Assembly: GCA_934675205.1 (NCBI GenBank)
Contig: CAKUPQ010000001.1
Coordinates: 434,001-498,000, forward strand
Direction of reading: 5' to 3'
DNA length: 64,000 nt
Source: an uncultured Flavobacteriaceae bacterium
Lineage (GTDB): Bacteria > Bacteroidota > Bacteroidia > Flavobacteriales > Flavobacteriaceae
Below, one piece after another: positions 60,930 to 64,000 of the stretch (its first letter is position 1; every line of letters begins with the position of its first letter). Position numbers and translations under genes: made by a program. The notes under the pieces are model-generated. The model did not search any database. It saw nothing but the letters and a program-made list of their open reading frames with translations, and had not been told where the DNA came from.

Positions 60930-61787
60930 TTATTCCCTTAACTTGAAGTTATACGTTATCGTTCCGACTTGTATATCACGAGCAGTTGTGCTTGAATCAA
61001 ATTTAGACTGAAGTGCTGTTTGTCGGGCTATATCAACCAAACATTTAGCGGTATTGGTTGTTCCTCGAACTCCTGCCTTTGCCTCAACGACTTTTCCTGT
61101 TTTATCCACCGAAATCTCAACAACAACTGTTCCTTCTTCATTACATTTGTATTGAGGTACAGGCATCAAAACTGCTTTTCGTCCGTCAAGTTTCCAATTT
61201 CCGTGTCCCGAGCCACTTCCTGCACCCGAGCCGCTTCCATATCCTGAACCTGTTCCAATTCCCTGACCGCTTCCGTGTCCTCCTCCCGAACCTGTCCCGC
61301 TTCCTCCTGCTCCGTCATAACCACTGTTATTCAGGTTTCCTGTCTGACTTCCCTGATTTCCTGCTTTACCTGTATTTCCGTCTCCTCCCAATAAGTTTCC
61401 GATAGCATCAGATACGTTTTTGTCGGGTTGAGGTTTTGCAGGAGCTTTAGTTGTAGTTGGTTGGGTTGTAGTCGGTTTATTTTCGGTTTTTTTCGGAGTT
61501 TCTTTAATGGCAACCGCATCTTCATTATCCGAAGTCAGAATTTCGTTTTCATTGCTTTGGGAAATATTTGCCTGAGCTTGTGAAACCCTGTCAGTATTGG
61601 TGTAGTTATCTCCCATTCCGTAGTCGTCAAAACCAAAATTCAAGGCAATCGTTCCTCCACCTCCACCTCCTTCAAGCTCTTTCGGCTCGGGAGGAAAAAT
61701 AGCAATAGACATCACAAGAATCATTATCACAAACAAAATAGTTGTAACAATAGCAGATTTCTTTTCTTCGGCTGTTCTGAAAAACAT
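60930..61787 (-). CDS. TonB-like energy transducer with Gly/Ser-rich linker
   Basis: 285 residues from MFFRTAEEKKSAIVTTILFV; a longer frame to 61934 adds unrelated residues. A single N-terminal helix (IVTTILFVIMILVMSIAIF), a Gly run (ELEGGGGGG), a Thr/Pro-rich stretch, a long Gly/Ser linker (GSGTGSGGGHGSG, about 165-205) and a C-terminal TonB-type domain (GTVVVEISVDKTGKVVEAKA, YNFKLRE). It should transmit proton-motive force to outer-membrane receptors. ExbB/ExbD are not seen next to it within the window. folC follows without a gap. Confidence 0.85.
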   Translation of the reverse strand: MFFRTAEEKKSAIVTTILFVIMILVMSIAIFPPEPKELEGGGGGGTIALNFGFDDYGMGDNYTNTDRVSQAQANISQSNENEILTSDNEDAVAIKETPKKTENKPTTTQPTTTKAPAKPQPDKNVSDAIGNLLGGDGNTGKAGNQGSQTGNLNNSGYDGAGGSGTGSGGGHGSGQGIGTGSGYGSGSGAGSGSGHGNWKLDGRKAVLMPVPQYKCNEEGTVVVEISVDKTGKVVEAKAGVRGTTNTAKCLVDIARQTALQSKFDSSTTARDIQVGTITYNFKLRE

Positions 61788-61920
61788 TTTTTTAACTTTC
61801 AAATTATAACTCAAAATTATAAAAATAATTGCAATAGAACGCAGATAACACAGATTTTTATGATTTCGTATGATTTTTATCTGCGAAAATCTGCTTAATC
61901 TGGTCATTTGCATTCCATAA

Positions 61921-61950
61921 AAAAACCTCTCCAAAAATGAAGAGGTCTTT
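61921..61950 (-). terminator. Terminator of the M16-like gene
   Basis: Stem AAAAACCTCT with AGAGGTCTTT (one mismatch). On the minus strand it ends in a T-run. It lies 83 bases past the stop. Confidence 0.6.
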
Positions 61951-62032
61951 TATTTTGCCTCACCCGAATCTGTTTGCAACAAATTCGTCCTCTCCAAAGG
62001 AGAAATAAAAGAGGAATTTTAGTTTTTAAATC

Positions 62033-64000
62033 TTATTTAAAATCAGCGTCAGAAACTCCTTCGTTGATTTTTACTTCTGAAATTTTCACTTCAAGGTCAA
62101 ACCCAGGTCCAAGATTCTGTACAATAGTATAAGGCATTTGAACTCCTTTAACGGCTTTGTAATCTTTGAAATACGTCATCATAGTCATTTTTTGCCCCAT
62201 CATTTCAGATGTTTTTCCTTCAGCTACTTTTAATCCGCTTTCTACATCATAATAGAACGTAGATTTTCCGCTTTCAAGAACATAAGCGTCTTTTCCGTCA
62301 ATTGCCTCGATTGCTTTAACAGTAAGATTAGTATCATTAAGTAAAACAAGTTCTGCAACAGGTGCTGCATCTGCTTTTGAATCTTCTAATTCTTCTGCCG
62401 TAAAATCTTGTTTTTGTCCTTGTCCGCTCATATAACCTTTGTTTCCGTTGATTACTGTTTTAGACACTGACATTCCCTGCATCGTGATATCCTGTAAAAA
62501 TTTACCCTCTGCCTTTTTAATGTTTATTGATACCGGTGCAGGAGCTCCCGGAATAGAGGCAGAACCTGTCATAGAAACAGTTTTCACTCCTTTACTCGCA
62601 TCAGCACCTCCGATAGCTTTGATATATTTATCCAAAACAACTTTTGGAGTAATGCTTGGGTCAACTGCTTTAGCTTGTGGCTTATCGGTAGGATTTCCGA
62701 ATTTATCGAAATAGAACATCGGAATACCTAATTTTTCTAATGGTTCGATAACATCACTTCCTTTTCCTACCACCACAATACGTGAATTGTCGTAAGAGAA
62801 ATATTTTTGAGCCACTCTCAAAATATCATCAGTCGTAACCGCATTGACATTTGCAATATAGTTTTGGTAGAAATTATCCGGTAATTTGTAAAGAATAGAA
62901 TTCAAAGCCAATCTTGCAACGGTTTGAGGTTTTTCAATATCCATTACGAATTGTCCGATATAGCCTGCTTTGGTATCAGCCAACATTTTTTCATCTACTT
63001 TTTCGGTACGGATTTTTTTGATTTCTTTCAAAAATTCCACAACAGCACTATCCGTTACTGTATTTCTTACAGACGAAGATGCTCTGAAAGTAGAAACATA
63101 ACGGGTTGCTCCGATGCTCGAACGAGCTCCATAAGTCCAACCGTGAGCCTCACGAAGATTCATATTCAGATACGAATTGAAATCTCCTCCCAAAATCTGA
63201 TTAGCCAACAAAACAGCAAAATAATCTTTGTCTGTCATTTTCAACTTGTTGATGTTGATAAGGGCAATTTCTGACTGAACAGCATTAGGCATATCCACAA
63301 AGTTGATTTGTGTGTATTGCACATCTTTCGGGTCAGTGTATTCAATTTTAGGAGAGTTCCCTTTTTTCCAACCTTTAAAGTATTTTTCAACCAATTTTTT
63401 AGCCTCGTTAAACTTAATATCTCCCATAATAACCAAATACGCATTATTTGGAGAGAAGAAGTTTCCGTAATGTTTTTTTACATCAGCCAAAGAAATATTT
63501 TTAAGTGTTTCTTCGGTTACAAACTCTCCGTTTGGATGGTTTTTTCCATAAGCTAAAACATTTCTGACTCTTCCCGCAATTGCCGGAACATTTTTATCTG
63601 CTGCTTTTAACCCTTCGATTTGTTTGTCTTTTTCTTTGTCAAATTCTTCTTGTGTAAACAACGGGTCAATAGCTCCTTGTGCCATAAGTTCTAAAACTCT
63701 CGGGAAATACTTTTTAAGCGAACTTGCATACCCTCCACCTATGTGTAGGCTTACGTTAGCTCCGTAAAATTCGATTTCTTCGTTATAAACATCTTTCGAA
63801 ATTTTACTTGTTCCGTTACCCATAAGACTCCCCGTAAGGTCTCCCATTCCTGCTTTACTCCCTTCAGCAAAAGGAGCATTGTCAATGGTTAGAGAGGCAG
63901 TAACACGTGGTAATTTGTTATTCTCTACAACCATTACAGTAAGTCCGTTCGGAAGTGTAAACGATTGCGGTTTTCCGATATTTACTTTCGGAGAGGGTCC
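62033..64000 (-). CDS. M16-family peptidase-like protein without HxxEH, with LolA-like tail; 5' end missing
   Basis: At least 655 residues; the frame is open to the window end (PSPKVNIGKPQSFTLPNGLT precedes the first visible Met), so the N-terminus lies beyond. The two M16 half-domains are visible (NEEIEFYGANVSLHIGGGYA, NAYLVIMGDIKFNEAKKLV, LNMNLREAHGWTYGARSSIG). Where active members have HxxEH, this one reads GDLTGSLMGNGTSK, so it is the non-catalytic type that normally pairs with an active M16 partner, probably the next gene upstream. The last 200 residues (VVLDKYIKAIGGADASKGVK onward) form an added LolA-like beta domain. Confidence 0.87.
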   Translation of the reverse strand, partial: GPSPKVNIGKPQSFTLPNGLTVMVVENNKLPRVTASLTIDNAPFAEGSKAGMGDLTGSLMGNGTSKISKDVYNEEIEFYGANVSLHIGGGYASSLKKYFPRVLELMAQGAIDPLFTQEEFDKEKDKQIEGLKAADKNVPAIAGRVRNVLAYGKNHPNGEFVTEETLKNISLADVKKHYGNFFSPNNAYLVIMGDIKFNEAKKLVEKYFKGWKKGNSPKIEYTDPKDVQYTQINFVDMPNAVQSEIALININKLKMTDKDYFAVLLANQILGGDFNSYLNMNLREAHGWTYGARSSIGATRYVSTFRASSSVRNTVTDSAVVEFLKEIKKIRTEKVDEKMLADTKAGYIGQFVMDIEKPQTVARLALNSILYKLPDNFYQNYIANVNAVTTDDILRVAQKYFSYDNSRIVVVGKGSDVIEPLEKLGIPMFYFDKFGNPTDKPQAKAVDPSITPKVVLDKYIKAIGGADASKGVKTVSMTGSASIPGAPAPVSINIKKAEGKFLQDITMQGMSVSKTVINGNKGYMSGQGQKQDFTAEELEDSKADAAPVAELVLLNDTNLTVKAIEAIDGKDAYVLESGKSTFYYDVESGLKVAEGKTSEMMGQKMTMMTYFKDYKAVKGVQMPYTIVQNLGPGFDLEVKISEVKINEGVSDADFK

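Noticed and set aside
1..64000. tRNA or rRNA genes
   Set aside because: I saw no segment with a convincing cloverleaf or rRNA signature; a covariance-model scan would be needed to exclude a cryptic tRNA.

Overview
The window is AT-rich chromosomal DNA from a member of the Bacteroidota, most probably class Flavobacteriia. Four things point there. Promoter boxes follow the Bacteroidota consensus TAnnTTTG, with few Shine-Dalgarno sites. One gene carries a type IX secretion C-terminal sorting domain. Several lipoproteins have an acidic stretch just after the lipobox Cys. The gene content also fits: S46 dipeptidyl peptidase, a bifunctional-type RibBA with a degenerate second domain, a two-gene etfBA, an Mrp antiporter, and unlinked sucC and sucD. 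I cannot name the genus. Almost everything is core housekeeping gene content.

Layout. 1-3.1 kb: 3' part of sucD, then a secreted leucine-rich-repeat protein. 3.2-9.1 kb: leftward operon for a tripartite MacAB-TolC-like exporter (ATPase, two permeases, adaptor, outer-membrane channel). 9.5-12 kb: TPR sensor kinase and NarL-type regulator, divergent from the exporter. 12.3-15.7 kb: small membrane and surface proteins. 15.7-16.3 kb: remnants of three genes. 16.3-22 kb: lpxK, Nif3-like and coiled-coil proteins, a tiny lipoprotein, and DPP11. 22.1-27.9 kb: seven-gene mrpABCDEFG operon. 28-35 kb: comM, rnhB, gmk, nadD, sucC, fumC. 35.4-41.1 kb: leftward ftsK-lolA-lptG-ribBA cluster. 44-49 kb: etfBA, parC, yceI. 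49.4-64 kb: M23 peptidase, lipoprotein, Na+ symporter with a tiny companion, yqeY, ruvB, hemW, sugar transporter, folC, tonB, and an M16 peptidase-like protein cut by the window end.

The one accessory island lies at 41.27-43.70 kb, between ftsK and etfA. Two nearly identical REP-associated tyrosine transposase (RAYT) units, each bounded by the same 32-bp hairpin-forming inverted repeat, bracket a broken polymorphic-toxin (Rhs) cassette: a toxin C-terminal tail, an intact putative immunity gene and a piece of Rhs core. The island is flanked by a direct repeat of about 300 bp that contains the ftsK promoter and its first 62 codons. It therefore looks like a recent composite insertion that left ftsK intact and made a truncated second ftsK start.

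A second pattern runs through the window. In at least six genes (lpxK, the Nif3-like gene, rnhB, ruvB and both RAYTs) the TAnnTTTG box ends exactly four bases before the start codon, which predicts leaderless mRNAs. Intergenic regions are rich in hairpin repeats and in very short degenerate tandem repeats.
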